Shown: positions 47,481 through 56,809, numbered from the stretch's first letter. The stretch is 64,000 bases of DNA from Halorussus vallis (GCF_024138165.1 NZ_CP100000.1:3038001-3102000), one strand, 5' to 3'. The notes: generated from the sequence alone by a model not told the origin. Made by a program: numbers and translations.

Positions 47481-49313
47481 ATGGCGGAATCTGACACGAC
47501 TCGTCGGTCGTTTCTGAAAGCGACCGGGAACACGGCATCGGCTGTCGCATTGGGTGGCCTCGCCGGGACGGCGGGCGCACAGGACGGCGGGGGCGGCAAC
47601 CAGGGTACGGGAACCGGCCAAAGCGGGCAGGGTGGCCAGGGCGGCACCTTCTCGCTCATCAACTCCACGATGAGCACGCTCGACCCCATCAAGGCGACCG
47701 ACACCGCCTCGGGTGAGGTCATCCAGCAGGTGTTCGACGCGCTGATGAACTATCCGAACGGCGAAACCGCCGTCGAGAAACTGCTGGCGAAGAACTACAA
47801 GGTCTCGAAGGACTACAAGACCTACACGTTCGACCTCAAACAGGGCGTGAAGTTCCACAACGGCAAGGAACTCACCGCCCAGGACTTCGTCTACTCCTTC
47901 GAGCGCCTCGCCCAGTCGAAGAACTCGCGTCGGTCGTACTTCATCCTCGACTCCATCGGGGTGAAACACTCGACCGACGCCAAGGGCAACTACCAGCCCA
48001 ACTCGCTCGCGGTCCGCGCGCCGGACAAGTACACCCTGGAGATGGAACTGTCCAAGCCGTTCCACGCCACGCTGGAGATGCTGGCGTACACGTCGTTCGC
48101 GGCGGTCCCGAAGAACATCGTCGGCGACATCAAAGGCGCGAGCGGTCAGCTCAGCTACCAGGAGTTCTCCACCAGCGCGCCCGTCGGGGCCGGCCCGTTC
48201 GAGTTCGAGAAGTGGGAGTCGAGCACCGAGGCGGTGGTGACGCGGTTCGACGACTACCACGGTCGGAAGGCGAACGTCGAGCAGGTCCACTGGCAGATAA
48301 TGTCGGACTCGAACGCGCGGTACAACTACGCGATGAACAAGAACGCCGACGCGTTCTCCCTCCCGACCTCGAAGTACAACCAGAGCAAACTCAACGTCAA
48401 GAAGACCGACAAACTAGGGCGACAGGTCGGCACGTACGGGCCGCTGCGGAACGGCGAGACGGTCAACTACCTCGGCGTCTCGACCATCGACACCTACTAC
48501 GTCGGGTTCAACACCAACGCCGTCGAGGAACCCGCCCGGAAGGCGATGGCGTACGCGATGAACAAGCCCCAGTTGGTCGAGCAGGTGTTCAAGGGCCGCG
48601 GCCGACCGGCGTACCACTTCACACCGCCGGCCATCTTCCCGGGCGGGCCGGACGCCTACAAGAAGCACGCCAAGCAGAACTACCCCTACAGCTACGGGGA
48701 AACCGACCTCCAGAAGGCCCGCCAGGTGATGAAGGAGGCCGGCTACGGGCCGAACAACCGCTATAAGTTCACGTTCACGGTCTACCAGGCCTCCAGCACC
48801 TGGCCCGACGTCGGGAAACTCCTGCGCGACAAACTCGCCAGCGCCTACATCGACATGACGGTCGAGACGGCGCCGTTCTCGACGCTGCTCAAGCGCGGCC
48901 GGAACGGCAACCTCGAAGCCTTCTCGCTCGGCTGGGTGATGGACTGGCCCGCGCCGGACAACTTCCTGCAACTGCTGTACCCGCCGAACACCGACACCTC
49001 CCAGCCCGCGCCGCTCGTCTACCTCAACTGGTCGGGGACGAAACCGGCCAAGCAGGCCAAGCAGGCGTGGCAGACGGTCAAGAACAACACCGCGCCGACC
49101 GAGCAGGCCAAAAAGAAGCGAAACCAGGCCTACCTCAAGATGGAGATGGCCAACTGGGCCGACGTGGCGCTGCTCAACGTCTACCACCAGCTCGAACAGC
49201 GGTTCTGGTACGACTACGCCCAGATTCCGAAGTTCGGCGCGGCCGGCACGAGCAGGCAGATGTTCAACGAGGTGACGGTGAACAAGGGGCAGAACCAGGG
49301 CGGGTCGAACTGA
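47481..49313 (+). CDS. ABC transporter substrate-binding protein (peptide family), Tat-exported
   Basis: A 610-residue SBP_bac_5 family protein. The N-terminal Tat signal is DTTRRSFLKATGNTASAVAL; the region after it (GTAGAQDGGGG) has no lipobox cysteine, so it is not a typical Tat lipoprotein. The solute-binding body has the family segment YTFDLKQGVKFHNGKELTAQDFVYSFERL and later GWVMDWPAPDNFLQLLYPP. Permease and ATPase genes are not adjacent; the only such set in the window is at 824-5591. The start at 47481 puts the twin-arginine at residues 8-9. Confidence 0.9.
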   Translation: MAESDTTRRSFLKATGNTASAVALGGLAGTAGAQDGGGGNQGTGTGQSGQGGQGGTFSLINSTMSTLDPIKATDTASGEVIQQVFDALMNYPNGETAVEKLLAKNYKVSKDYKTYTFDLKQGVKFHNGKELTAQDFVYSFERLAQSKNSRRSYFILDSIGVKHSTDAKGNYQPNSLAVRAPDKYTLEMELSKPFHATLEMLAYTSFAAVPKNIVGDIKGASGQLSYQEFSTSAPVGAGPFEFEKWESSTEAVVTRFDDYHGRKANVEQVHWQIMSDSNARYNYAMNKNADAFSLPTSKYNQSKLNVKKTDKLGRQVGTYGPLRNGETVNYLGVSTIDTYYVGFNTNAVEEPARKAMAYAMNKPQLVEQVFKGRGRPAYHFTPPAIFPGGPDAYKKHAKQNYPYSYGETDLQKARQVMKEAGYGPNNRYKFTFTVYQASSTWPDVGKLLRDKLASAYIDMTVETAPFSTLLKRGRNGNLEAFSLGWVMDWPAPDNFLQLLYPPNTDTSQPAPLVYLNWSGTKPAKQAKQAWQTVKNNTAPTEQAKKKRNQAYLKMEMANWADVALLNVYHQLEQRFWYDYAQIPKFGAAGTSRQMFNEVTVNKGQNQGGSN

Positions 49314-49635
49314 CGCCGGCGGTTCAGAAATCGTCTTTTTCACCGAAAACCGCGGCGAGACGCCCAGTCGGTACGACGAACGACGAGTGCCGCCGGTTCT
49401 TTGAGGGCGGCGGTGACTCTTGGATGGATTCTATTTCGCGATACTAAATGAGGGGTGGATGGCCGGACCACAGTTTCGAAGGATGGCACGCCGAGGATAT
49501 TTCGGACGGTTAGTCAGACGGCACGTGTGCTGCCACAGTGAGCGGATTCCGCTGAAGCGGAAGAGGGCGCCTTGTGCAGAACGATAAACCCCGCCATCCT
49601 CTGCGGATTCGACGAAGCTGTTCGAGAAGGGAGGT
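49314..49635. other. 322-bp intergenic region, AT-richer than average
   Basis: No credible gene. Towards the right the base composition falls (for example ACGATAAACCCC and AATCATAATCGAAATGG). A small hairpin, AGCGGATTCCGCT, lies near 49540. Together with the next ORF it may be an inserted segment. Confidence 0.45.
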
Positions 49636-49881
49636 CTACTGGTCAGATACTATCGCTTGGACTCCTCGCGCGAGCGTATAAAGAATCATAATCGAAATGG
49701 CGTATAAGCCTCCTTGATAAATTCCTAAACCGAGTGCTTCGGTCGGTGAAGAGTCCAGAAATACGAAACGAGCGATCGCTACGAACGCCATGAGTGCCAG
49801 CATAAACGCTCCCCAATCGGGACCAGAACGCGGGACGCGAATAAAACGGCTCACGAGAGGTAAGACGGAATACAAGTACAT
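49636..49881 (-). CDS. small two-helix membrane protein in an AT-richer segment
   Basis: An 81-residue protein with two hydrophobic helices (about 25-45 and 52-73) and a polar end VQAIVSDQ. The codon use and base composition are clearly less GC-rich than in neighbouring genes, suggesting transfer from another source. A GTG at 49851 is an alternative start, placed suitably after a TTTATGT box. No family recognised. Confidence 0.55.
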   Translation of the reverse strand: MYLYSVLPLVSRFIRVPRSGPDWGAFMLALMAFVAIARFVFLDSSPTEALGLGIYQGGLYAISIMILYTLARGVQAIVSDQ

Positions 49882-49940
49882 AAACGGTACCGACCACCTT
49901 TGTCTTAGTCGTCAGTAGCATTTCTTCTCTCGTCGTTCGG

Positions 49941-50888
49941 TCACGATTCGAATCCGTGCCCGTCGACGTCCGCGTCATCCGGCGACGCCGATGCGTCGCT
50001 GTCGACGACGTAGACGCCGACCGCCAGGACGAGTCCGCCAAGGAGAAAGCCCGGTCCGAGCGCCTCGCCCAGCAGTGCGGCCCCGAGCGCCGACCCGACC
50101 AGCGGTTGGGCGAAGAACGCCACCGCGACCGCGCTCGCGTCGGCGCGCTCGACGCCGCTGTACCAGAGGTACCACGCCAGCGCGGTGCTGGCGACGCCCA
50201 GATACAGCACCGTGGCGACTGCCAGCGGGCCGAGACTCCGGACCATCGCCGCGACCGACGTTCCTGCCCGACCGAGTTCGAGCGGGACCAGGACGCCGAC
50301 CATCGGCACCGAGAGCGCCGTCGAGTAGGTGGCGACTTCGAGCGCGGAGTAGCGCCTGACCAGCGGCGTCCCGACGACGGTGTATGCCGCCCACCCGGCG
50401 CTGGCAACGACCAGCAGGGCCACGCCGGCGGCGTTCTCCCGGCCGAGCGACCCGAGTTCGTACCGGCTCCCGAGGACGACCATCGTCCCCGCGGCCGCCA
50501 GCGCCATGCCGCCGAGTCGCCGCCGGGTCAACCGCTCGCCGAGGAACGAAGCGCCGAACGCGAGCGTGAACACGGGCGTCAGCACGGTCAACAGCGACCC
50601 CTGACTCGCGGTAGTGTAGTCGGTCCCCAGAAACTGGGTCACCATCGTGAGTCCGACCAGCAGGCCGAGGGTCCCCAGCCGTCGCCACTCCCTCCGCGAG
50701 AACGACCGCTCCGGCCGGGTGAGTCTAACCGCCAGGAGCAGCGTCCCCGCACCGAGCACCACGCGGAGGAAAGCGAGCGTGACCGGCGGAATCAGTCCGA
50801 AGCCCCACTTGGAGGCGACGTACATGCCGCCCCATATCGTCGCCGCCAGGAGGGGCGCGAAGATAGCGGGCGTGCGAGACTCGCTCAT
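49941..50888 (-). CDS. DMT-superfamily (EamA) transporter
   Basis: A 315-residue polytopic protein with ten hydrophobic helices in two EamA repeats. The first begins PLLAATIWGGMYVASKWGFGLIPP. The second begins VALLVVASAGWAAYTVVGTPLV and has YLGVASTALAWYLWYSGVER, with the final QPLVGSALGAALLGEALGPG pattern. Drug/metabolite transporters of this type export amino acids, nucleosides or other metabolites; the substrate is not predictable. Acidic C-terminal tail. Confidence 0.88.
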   Translation of the reverse strand: MSESRTPAIFAPLLAATIWGGMYVASKWGFGLIPPVTLAFLRVVLGAGTLLLAVRLTRPERSFSRREWRRLGTLGLLVGLTMVTQFLGTDYTTASQGSLLTVLTPVFTLAFGASFLGERLTRRRLGGMALAAAGTMVVLGSRYELGSLGRENAAGVALLVVASAGWAAYTVVGTPLVRRYSALEVATYSTALSVPMVGVLVPLELGRAGTSVAAMVRSLGPLAVATVLYLGVASTALAWYLWYSGVERADASAVAVAFFAQPLVGSALGAALLGEALGPGFLLGGLVLAVGVYVVDSDASASPDDADVDGHGFES

Positions 50889-50916
50889 ATTACGTTCTTC
50901 GAGAACCGCGCCGTAA

Positions 50917-50958
50917 GTCGGTCGGTCGACGCCGCCGCGGCGGCGTCGACCGACCGAC
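50917..50958. terminator. perfect 42-bp palindrome
   Basis: Arms of 21 bp with no spacer (GTCGGTCGGTCGACGCCGCC then G|CGG..), between the PEBP gene end and the DMT transporter start. It is a candidate 3'-end hairpin of the PEBP transcript. Confidence 0.55.
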
Positions 50959-50987
50959 GAGACGCCTCGGCCGGTTCGGGTCGGCGC

Positions 50988-51455
50988 TCACCGACCGAAC
51001 GTCGCGGTGAACTGGTCGGTTTCGCGCGTCGCGGCGTCGAGTTCGTCCTGAAGTTCCGTCCGAGGGACGCCCGCGTCGACGTCCAGTTCCTCGTCCAGCA
51101 CGTGGAGCGTGAACCGGAACTCGTGGGGGTCGTCGCCCTCCGGCGGGCACGGGCCGCGATAGCCCACGTCGCCGAAGTCGTTCTCTCCCTGCCTGGCCCC
51201 GCCGAGGTCCGGCACCTCCTCCATCCGCGGGACGCCCTCGCCGATTTCCACGGTGTCGGCCGGGACGTTCCACAGCAACCAGTGGGTGAACGTCCCGGCG
51301 GGCGCGTCGGGGTCGTCGACGACCACCGCCAGCGCCGCGGCGTCGTCGGGCACGTCGGCGACGGTCAACTCCGGCGAGACGTCCTCGCCCTCGCAGGTGT
51401 ACTTCTCGGTGATCGATTCGCCGTGCGTGAACGCGGAAGTCCGGATAGAAGCCAT
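50988..51455 (-). CDS. YbhB/YbcL-type phosphatidylethanolamine-binding protein
   Basis: A 155-residue Raf-kinase-inhibitor-like protein. Motifs are EKYTCEGEDVSPEL, VVVDDPDAPAGTFTHWLLWNVP (the DPDAP and HW ligand pocket), GYRGPCPPEGDDPHEFRFTLHVLD and the final RTELQDELDAATR helix. Cytosolic; the ligand in archaea is unknown. Monocistronic. Confidence 0.92.
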   Translation of the reverse strand: MASIRTSAFTHGESITEKYTCEGEDVSPELTVADVPDDAAALAVVVDDPDAPAGTFTHWLLWNVPADTVEIGEGVPRMEEVPDLGGARQGENDFGDVGYRGPCPPEGDDPHEFRFTLHVLDEELDVDAGVPRTELQDELDAATRETDQFTATFGR

Positions 51456-52027
51456 CGTTTTCCCCGGGCCGTGTGACGGCGTGCGAAGTCAAATCCGTGG
51501 TGGCTCCGGCGGCCGGGAGAAGCGATCGGGCTGCGGTTTTCGGTGCCGCCGGTTCGCGCTCGTTACTTCGAGAGTCGGGCGTGTGCAGGTTCTCGTCCGA
51601 CTCTCGCCGCTCGGCTTTGCTCACGGCTCTCGCGTTCGATTAGCGAGACTCCTTCGGAGTATCGTTCTGCTCGCGGCTACCGCCGCTCGCTCTCCGAGAC
51701 GCGTGAACCGACAGGTTAGCGCGTCTCGCTCCTCGCGGGTCGTCGTTTCACTCCTCCCCGCTCGCTGGTCGAGAGCCGGACTCGGTCTGCGCCCTCGTCC
51801 GGTTCTCACTACTCGCGGCTACCACCGCTCGTTCTACGAGACTCCTCCGGAGTCTCGCTCTCCCCGAACAACCCACAACAGACGTACGCCCACGTCTCGC
51901 TCCGCCTGGTGCGCTTTCCGGTGAATGGGTTCCGGCTCATCTACTAGGTTTAGGTGGGCCTAAAGCACTTAACCCTTTCCCGATTCGCTCCGCAACCCAC
52001 AAGGTCGCTTCGCGCGAATCGCCTCGC
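51456..52027. other. 572-bp intergenic region with hairpin-rich repeats
   Basis: No credible gene. The region has recurrent blocks: CTCGCGGCTACCGCCGCTCG near 51673 and CTCGCGGCTACCACCGCTCG near 51813, and the small palindrome GAGACTCCTCCGGAGTCTC near 51838 with a variant near 51645. The TTTAGG-N4-CCTAAA operator lies at 51949. Confidence 0.6.
51949..51964 (+). promoter_or_regulatory. DtxR/SirR-like operator (TTTAGG-N4-CCTAAA), second copy
   Basis: TTTAGG-TGGG-CCTAAA, the same pattern as at 42881. It sits 64 bp upstream of the lipoate ligase ATG, next to a TATA-like CACTTAAC. The presence of two such sites in the window suggests one regulator. Confidence 0.5.
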
Positions 52028-52843
52028 ATGGCGCTGGCCGACCGCGAGTGGCGGGTCGTGCGCGAGGAGTCGTGGGACGGACCGCTCAACATGGCGCTGG
52101 ACGAGATCGCCGCCGAAACCGCCGCCGGGGGCGGCCCGCGGACAGTCCGGGTCTACCGGTGGGACCCGAGCACGCTCTCGCTGGGCTACCGGCAGGACCC
52201 CGACTCGGTCGCGTGGGACTTCTGCGAGCGCGAGGGCATCACCGTCACCCGGCGACCGACGGGCGGCGGCGGCATCTACCACGATAACTACGGCGACATC
52301 TCCTACTCCATCGTGGCGCCCGCCGACGAACTGCCGGGCGATCTGATGGACACCTACGAACTGCTCTGTGCGCCCGTCTTCGACGCCTTCGAACGACTGG
52401 GAATCGACGCCCGATTCACCGCGGAGAAACAGCCCGCGATCCACCAGCCGGCGTGCTACCTCCGGGAGTTACACCCGGCCCACGACGTGGTCGCGGGCGA
52501 GGACGGACGGAAGATAAGCGGCAACGCCCAGTACCGCCGGAAGGACGCGGTCATCCAGCACGGCTCGCTGAAGTTCGACCTCGACGCCGACCGCCACCTC
52601 GGGGTGTTCGCCGACCCCAACACCGCGCCCGCCGAGTTCCGCGAGCGCGTGACGACCATCGCCGAGGAGTCGGGCGCGACCCGCGAGGAGGCGGTCGAAG
52701 CCGTCGAGGCGGCCCTGCGCGAGTGGGCCAACGCCGACGAGGGCGGGTGGACCGACGAGGAACTGTCGCGCGCACGCGAGCGCGCAGAACGGAAATACGA
52801 GAGTGAATCGTGGGTCCGGGACCGCGAAGACCCGACGGCCTGA
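52028..52843 (+). CDS. lplA: lipoate-protein ligase family protein
   Basis: A 271-residue member of the lipoate/biotin ligase fold. Catalytic motifs are [24 protein letters not shown] (lipoyl-AMP loop) and [22 protein letters not shown] (the SGNAQ lysine region). There is a C-terminal helical part of about 60 residues. It would attach lipoate to 2-oxoacid dehydrogenase or glycine cleavage H protein. The single domain is typical of archaeal LplA, which can need a partner (LplB); none is adjacent. The operator at 51949 suggests metal-linked control. Confidence 0.85.
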   Translation: MALADREWRVVREESWDGPLNMALDEIAAETAAGGGPRTVRVYRWDPSTLSLGYRQDPDSVAWDFCEREGITVTRRPTGGGGIYHDNYGDISYSIVAPADELPGDLMDTYELLCAPVFDAFERLGIDARFTAEKQPAIHQPACYLRELHPAHDVVAGEDGRKISGNAQYRRKDAVIQHGSLKFDLDADRHLGVFADPNTAPAEFRERVTTIAEESGATREEAVEAVEAALREWANADEGGWTDEELSRARERAERKYESESWVRDREDPTA

Positions 52844-52884
52844 ACCGGTACGGGCCACGAACGCTTTCTTCTCGATTAGCCGAC

Positions 52885-53376
52885 TCACTCCGTGAAGCGG
52901 CCGGTCTGAGTACCACAGTCGGCGCAGGTCGCCACTATCGCGTCGTCGTCGCTCCCCATCCGCTGGGGCGTCTCGTCTTCGCACTCGGGGCACTTCCGCC
53001 GGAGGTCGACTCGCTCGTCCTCGACGCGCGGTGCGCCGAGTGCCAACACGACCGCGCGCTCGCCGGCTTCTTCGCCGCTCTCCGGGTCGCTACGGTTCGT
53101 CCCGCGCTGGAACTCTCCGGGACCGAACCGGACGAGTTCGCCCGCTTCGACGGCGACGTCGCCGTTCTCCGTCCGGAACGTCACGTTCCCCGACTGGACG
53201 TAGAACACCTCCTCCTGCTCGTGGTGGCGGTGGTAGCAGAATCCGAGGCCGTCGCCCGGGTCGAGTTCGTAGTAGTTGACGGCGACGTCGGTCGTCCCGA
53301 GCGCGTCCGAGAGCGGCCGGAACGCGTCGGCCGCGCTGACGAACGACTCGGCGTCCGTGACGGAGACTGTTCGCAT
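52885..53376 (-). CDS. cupin domain protein with C-terminal zinc ribbon
   Basis: A 163-residue protein. The cupin barrel has the metal motif [19 protein letters not shown] and second motif [15 protein letters not shown]. It is followed by a zinc ribbon ([10 protein letters not shown] and [11 protein letters not shown]), two CxxC pairs. Cupins of this sort bind or isomerise small molecules; the added ribbon is common in haloarchaea. The ATG at 53376 is supported by a TATA-like CTTATC (about 53402-53407) 27 bp upstream. Confidence 0.85.
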   Translation of the reverse strand: MRTVSVTDAESFVSAADAFRPLSDALGTTDVAVNYYELDPGDGLGFCYHRHHEQEEVFYVQSGNVTFRTENGDVAVEAGELVRFGPGEFQRGTNRSDPESGEEAGERAVVLALGAPRVEDERVDLRRKCPECEDETPQRMGSDDDAIVATCADCGTQTGRFTE

Positions 53377-53538
53377 CCTCGGATGTCGCATCCCGGACGC
53401 GATAAGGACTGCTACTCGAAGGCGAACGTCTCCCTGTCGACGGGTTTCGGGAGTCGAACGCCGCGTAGCGGGCGAGGTTCGGGTCGGCCCGCGCCGGTTC
53501 GAAGTACCTTTGAGGGGGCGATAACTACCTCCCGTTAC

Positions 53539-54366
53539 ATGAGAGTCGGCGCACACGAATCCATCGCTGGCGGCGTCTACAACGCCGTGACGAGCCAGGT
53601 CGAGGACGGCGGCAACTGCGGACAGATCTTCACCCACTCCCCACAGGTCTGGCAGGACCCCAACATCGACGACGACGAGGCCGAGCAGTTCCGGTCGCTC
53701 TCGGCCGAGCACGACGTCGGGCCGTGGGTCATCCACTCGTCGTACCTCGTGAACCTCTGTACGCCCAAGGACGACCTCCGCGAGAAGTCCATCGACAGCA
53801 TGCAGAAGGAGGTCGACGCCGCCGACAAACTCGGCGTCCCCTACGTCAACGTCCACCTCGGCGCGCACACCGGCGCGGGCCTCGACAACGGCCTCGACAA
53901 CGCCGCGAGCGCGCTCGACGAACTCGACGTTCCCGACGGCGTCACCGTGCTCATCGAGAGCGACGCCGGGTCGGGCACGAAACTCGGCGGTGACTTCGAG
54001 CACCTCGCCGAGGTGCTGGCCCGCTCCGAGCAGGACCTCGACGTCTGTCTCGACACCGCCCACGCCTTCGCCGCGGGCTACGACCTCTCCACCGAGGAGG
54101 GCGTCGAGGAAACCGTCGCGGAGTTCGACGACGTGGTCGGACTGGAACACCTCCAGTACGTCCACCTCAACGACTCCAAGCACGACTGCGGCACGAACAA
54201 GGACGAGCACGCCCACATCGGCGAGGGCCTCATCGGCGAGGAGGGCATGCGGGCGTTCATCAACCACCCCGACCTCGCCGACGTCCCGCTGGCGCTCGAA
54301 ACGCCCAACGAGGACGGCCGCGGGTTCGCCTGGAACATCCAGCGCGTGAAGGAACTGCGAGAGTAG
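53539..54366 (+). CDS. nfo: deoxyribonuclease IV (AP endonuclease, Nfo)
   Basis: A 275-residue TIM-barrel endonuclease IV for repair of abasic sites. It starts [12 protein letters not shown], with zinc-ligand regions [78 protein letters not shown] and LETPNEDG. Full length and all three metal sites are recognisable. A strong hairpin (54429-54470) lies between this gene and the convergent SRPBCC gene. Confidence 0.96.
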   Translation: MRVGAHESIAGGVYNAVTSQVEDGGNCGQIFTHSPQVWQDPNIDDDEAEQFRSLSAEHDVGPWVIHSSYLVNLCTPKDDLREKSIDSMQKEVDAADKLGVPYVNVHLGAHTGAGLDNGLDNAASALDELDVPDGVTVLIESDAGSGTKLGGDFEHLAEVLARSEQDLDVCLDTAHAFAAGYDLSTEEGVEETVAEFDDVVGLEHLQYVHLNDSKHDCGTNKDEHAHIGEGLIGEEGMRAFINHPDLADVPLALETPNEDGRGFAWNIQRVKELRE

Positions 54367-54428
54367 CGAGACACGCCGAGCGCGAGCGAGGCGGGGCTCG
54401 AAGAAACGAGCGGCGTAAGCCGCGAGTA

Positions 54429-54470
54429 GCGAGATTCGTCGCGACGGCTCGCCGTCGCGACGAATCTCGC
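54429..54470. terminator. hairpin with perfect 20-bp arms between convergent genes
   Basis: GCGAGATTCGTCGCGACGGC, a TC loop, then the exact reverse complement. It lies between nfo and the SRPBCC gene and is preceded by an AGCGGCGTAAGCCGCGAG repeat module. Possible bidirectional 3'-end structure. Confidence 0.55.
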
Positions 54471-54542
54471 AACGGCGGGCGGACTACTTCCGAACGAACG
54501 ATTGTCCCATGGAGACGGTCGTCTCGCGTCCGCCGAGCGCGC

Positions 54543-55298
54543 TCATATCACGTCGCCATTCCCGCGGGCCGACGGGTTGCGCTCGGTCGTCGGGTACTCG
54601 CCCGTCTCGGCGAGGCTCTTGAACCGCTGGAGCGCGGTGCCCACGACCGCGCTGGAGACGACGCCGAGTCGCTCCGCGACCGCGTGGCCGACCGACCCGC
54701 CGGGCGGGTCGAAGCGCACGCGGAGCGTGACCTCGGTTCCGCGGTTGCCCGGCGCCGGGCGGAACGCCACCGACCCCTCGGCGGAGAGCCTGGCGTCCGG
54801 CGCCGACTCCCAGCGCAGGAACTCGCCGGATCGGTCCTCGACGATTCGAGTCTCCCACGTCGCGGTGCGCCCGAACGGCAACTCGGCGCGCCAGCGCTGG
54901 CGGTCCTCGCCGACCGAGGTCACCTCCGCGAAGTGACCCCAGACGTCGGCCGCGTTCTCGGGGTCGCGCCAGAACTCGTAGAGTTCGTCGGCCGACTCGC
55001 CGACGGTGACCGTCCGCTCGACCGTCGTCGCGCCCGTCGTGGCGCCGGACCCGCCTCGTTCGTCGGCGCCAGAGTCGCCTCCGGCGAGCGACCGGTAGAC
55101 CAGCCATCCCCCGGCGACCGACGCCGCGATTCCGCCGAGCGTGCGCCGCCTGAGTCCGAGCACCGCGAGCGTTGCGCCGAGTGCGGCGGTCGCGACCCGC
55201 CCTTTGCGGCCTGCGTTCCGCCCGGCGGTTGAGCGGCTGGCTTCCCTCGCCACGTTCGGCGACTCGGCGGTCGCGGTGTTCCCCGATTCCGCGGTCAT
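54543..55298 (-). CDS. SRPBCC/START-like family membrane-associated protein
   Basis: A 251-residue protein. A polar N terminus precedes a hydrophobic part (ATAALGATLAVLGLRRRTLGGIAASVAGGWLVYRSL) of two short helices, then the SRPBCC (polyketide-cyclase-like) domain (VERTVTVGESADELYEFWRDPENAADVWGHFAEV, RWRAELPFGRTATWETRIVED and a final helix with LQRFKSLAETGEYP). This is the pattern of YgaP-TM/SRPBCC proteins seen in many bacteria and haloarchaea. Ligand unknown. Confidence 0.85.
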   Translation of the reverse strand: MTAESGNTATAESPNVAREASRSTAGRNAGRKGRVATAALGATLAVLGLRRRTLGGIAASVAGGWLVYRSLAGGDSGADERGGSGATTGATTVERTVTVGESADELYEFWRDPENAADVWGHFAEVTSVGEDRQRWRAELPFGRTATWETRIVEDRSGEFLRWESAPDARLSAEGSVAFRPAPGNRGTEVTLRVRFDPPGGSVGHAVAERLGVVSSAVVGTALQRFKSLAETGEYPTTERNPSARGNGDVI

Positions 55299-55450
55299 CG
55301 TCGGCGTCCCCCGTTCGCGGTACCTCGAGTGCGCGCGGCGTTTCGTGTCATGGTGTCCGTCCTTACGGGCGAGTCGGCGGGGCCGTGCTTGGACTTTGGG
55401 GCCGGAGGCCCCGACCGAACGGTTTTGCGGGTGTGAGGAGAAGTACCTGC

Positions 55451-55630
55451 ATGCGATTCGAATCGAACGTCGTCCGAGCCGTCGGCGTCCTCGCGTTCGT
55501 CGTCGGACTGGTCGGCTACGTCGCCTTCGGCTGGCGATTCGGAGACGGGACGAGCAGTCCGGTCGCGCTCGCGTTCGCACTGCTCGCAGTTGCCGTCGCG
55601 GTCGGCACGACCCTGCGAAACCGCCGCTGA
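55451..55630 (+). CDS. small two-helix membrane protein (59 aa)
   Basis: A 59-residue protein (start MRFESNVVRAVGVLAFVVGL) with two hydrophobic helices and a basic C terminus (TTLRNRR). It is divergent from the SRPBCC gene and convergent with azlD, 7 bp apart. No family recognised. Confidence 0.65.
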   Translation: MRFESNVVRAVGVLAFVVGLVGYVAFGWRFGDGTSSPVALAFALLAVAVAVGTTLRNRR

Positions 55631-55637
55631 GGCCGAC

Positions 55638-55982
55638 TCACCCGAGCGCGGCGCTCAGAAGCAGCATCGCGCCCATCCCGACGACCAGCGTCGCCAGGAT
55701 GTTCTCGGTTCGCCACGCGACCGCCGCCGCGAGCGCGCCGGCGAGGAGCCGCGGGTTCGTCGGCGAGAGCGACACCGCGCCGTCGGCGACGACCAACTGG
55801 GGGACGACGAGCGCCGACAGCACCGCCGCGGGGACGAACCGGAGCGCGCGCTCGACGCTCTCGGGCACGTCGTCGAGGCGGCCGAACAGTGCGATAAACG
55901 ACAGCCGAAGTGCGTAGGTTACGACCCCCGCGGCGAGGATGACCACCCACAGCGTCGCGTCGTCGAAGGTCGTCGGGGCCAT
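55638..55982 (-). CDS. azlD: AzlD-family small membrane subunit
   Basis: A 114-residue protein with four hydrophobic segments, typical of AzlD (VVILAAGVVTYALRLSFIALFG, and later VAWRTENILATLVVGMGAM). It pairs with AzlC to form a branched-chain amino acid exporter in bacteria. The start codon directly follows the azlC stop with no spacing, so they are translationally linked. Confidence 0.88.
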   Translation of the reverse strand: MAPTTFDDATLWVVILAAGVVTYALRLSFIALFGRLDDVPESVERALRFVPAAVLSALVVPQLVVADGAVSLSPTNPRLLAGALAAAVAWRTENILATLVVGMGAMLLLSAALG

Positions 55983-56699
55983 CTACTCGGCCTCCCCGGC
56001 CGCCCCGTCGGTCGAGACGCCCGTCGCTCGTTCGACGGCGAGTCCGGCCCCGATGCCGACGACCGCCGCGACGATCAGTCCGAGATTGTACGGCAGTCCG
56101 GCGGCGACGACCGCGACCGCACCCCCGACCAGCGCGGCCGCGGCGGTCGCGCGGTCGGTGACCGCCGGAACGAGCACCGCGAGGAAGACCAGCGGGACCG
56201 CGAATTCGAGGTGCCAGCCCTCGGGCGTCCTCGCTCCGAAGATGATGCCGACGACGGTCGCCGTCTGCCAGGTGAGCCACAGCGGCGTCGCCACGCCGAG
56301 GTAGTACCACCGACGGCTCGTCTCCTCGTCGTTCTCGAACTCCAGTATCGAGAGCGCGTACACTTGGTCGACCAGCAGGTACGCCAACAGCCCCTTCCAG
56401 CGGGCCGACTGGCGCCGGAAGTGCGGTGCGAGGGAGGCGCTGTACATCACGTGCCGGAGGTTGATGACCAGCACCGTCAGCACGACCACCGCGGCGGGGG
56501 CGTTCCGGCCGATGAGCTCTATGGCGGCGAGTTGGGAGGCCCCTGCGAAGATGACGACCGACATCGCGAGCGTCTGGACCGCCGGGATGCCGACGCCGAC
56601 CGCGGCGACGCCCGCGATCATTCCGAACGGGAAGACGCCGAGCGTTATCGGCGCGGCGACGCGAACCCCCGAGAGAAAGTCGGAACGTGGAGACGACAC
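55983..56699 (-). CDS. azlC: AzlC-family branched-chain amino acid exporter subunit
   Basis: A 238-residue polytopic protein from GTG 56699. AzlC motifs are VAAPITLGVFPFGMIAGVAAVGVG, VVIFAGASQLAAIELIG and VINLRHVMYSASLAPHFR, with the later PLWLTWQTATVVGIIFG. With AzlD it probably exports branched-chain amino acids or azaleucine-like compounds. The longer open frame upstream lacks membrane or family pattern. Confidence 0.9.
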   Translation of the reverse strand: MSSPRSDFLSGVRVAAPITLGVFPFGMIAGVAAVGVGIPAVQTLAMSVVIFAGASQLAAIELIGRNAPAAVVVLTVLVINLRHVMYSASLAPHFRRQSARWKGLLAYLLVDQVYALSILEFENDEETSRRWYYLGVATPLWLTWQTATVVGIIFGARTPEGWHLEFAVPLVFLAVLVPAVTDRATAAAALVGGAVAVVAAGLPYNLGLIVAAVVGIGAGLAVERATGVSTDGAAGEAE

Positions 56700-56809
56700 T
56701 GTGTACTGGTAGGTCGGCCCCGGCGTATGAGTGTTGGTTTTCCGGCGAGACGGCCGCCCGAACCGTCCCACTTTTCCGGCCGGTCTTCGTAGCGTCGGAC
56801 GACTCAGCC

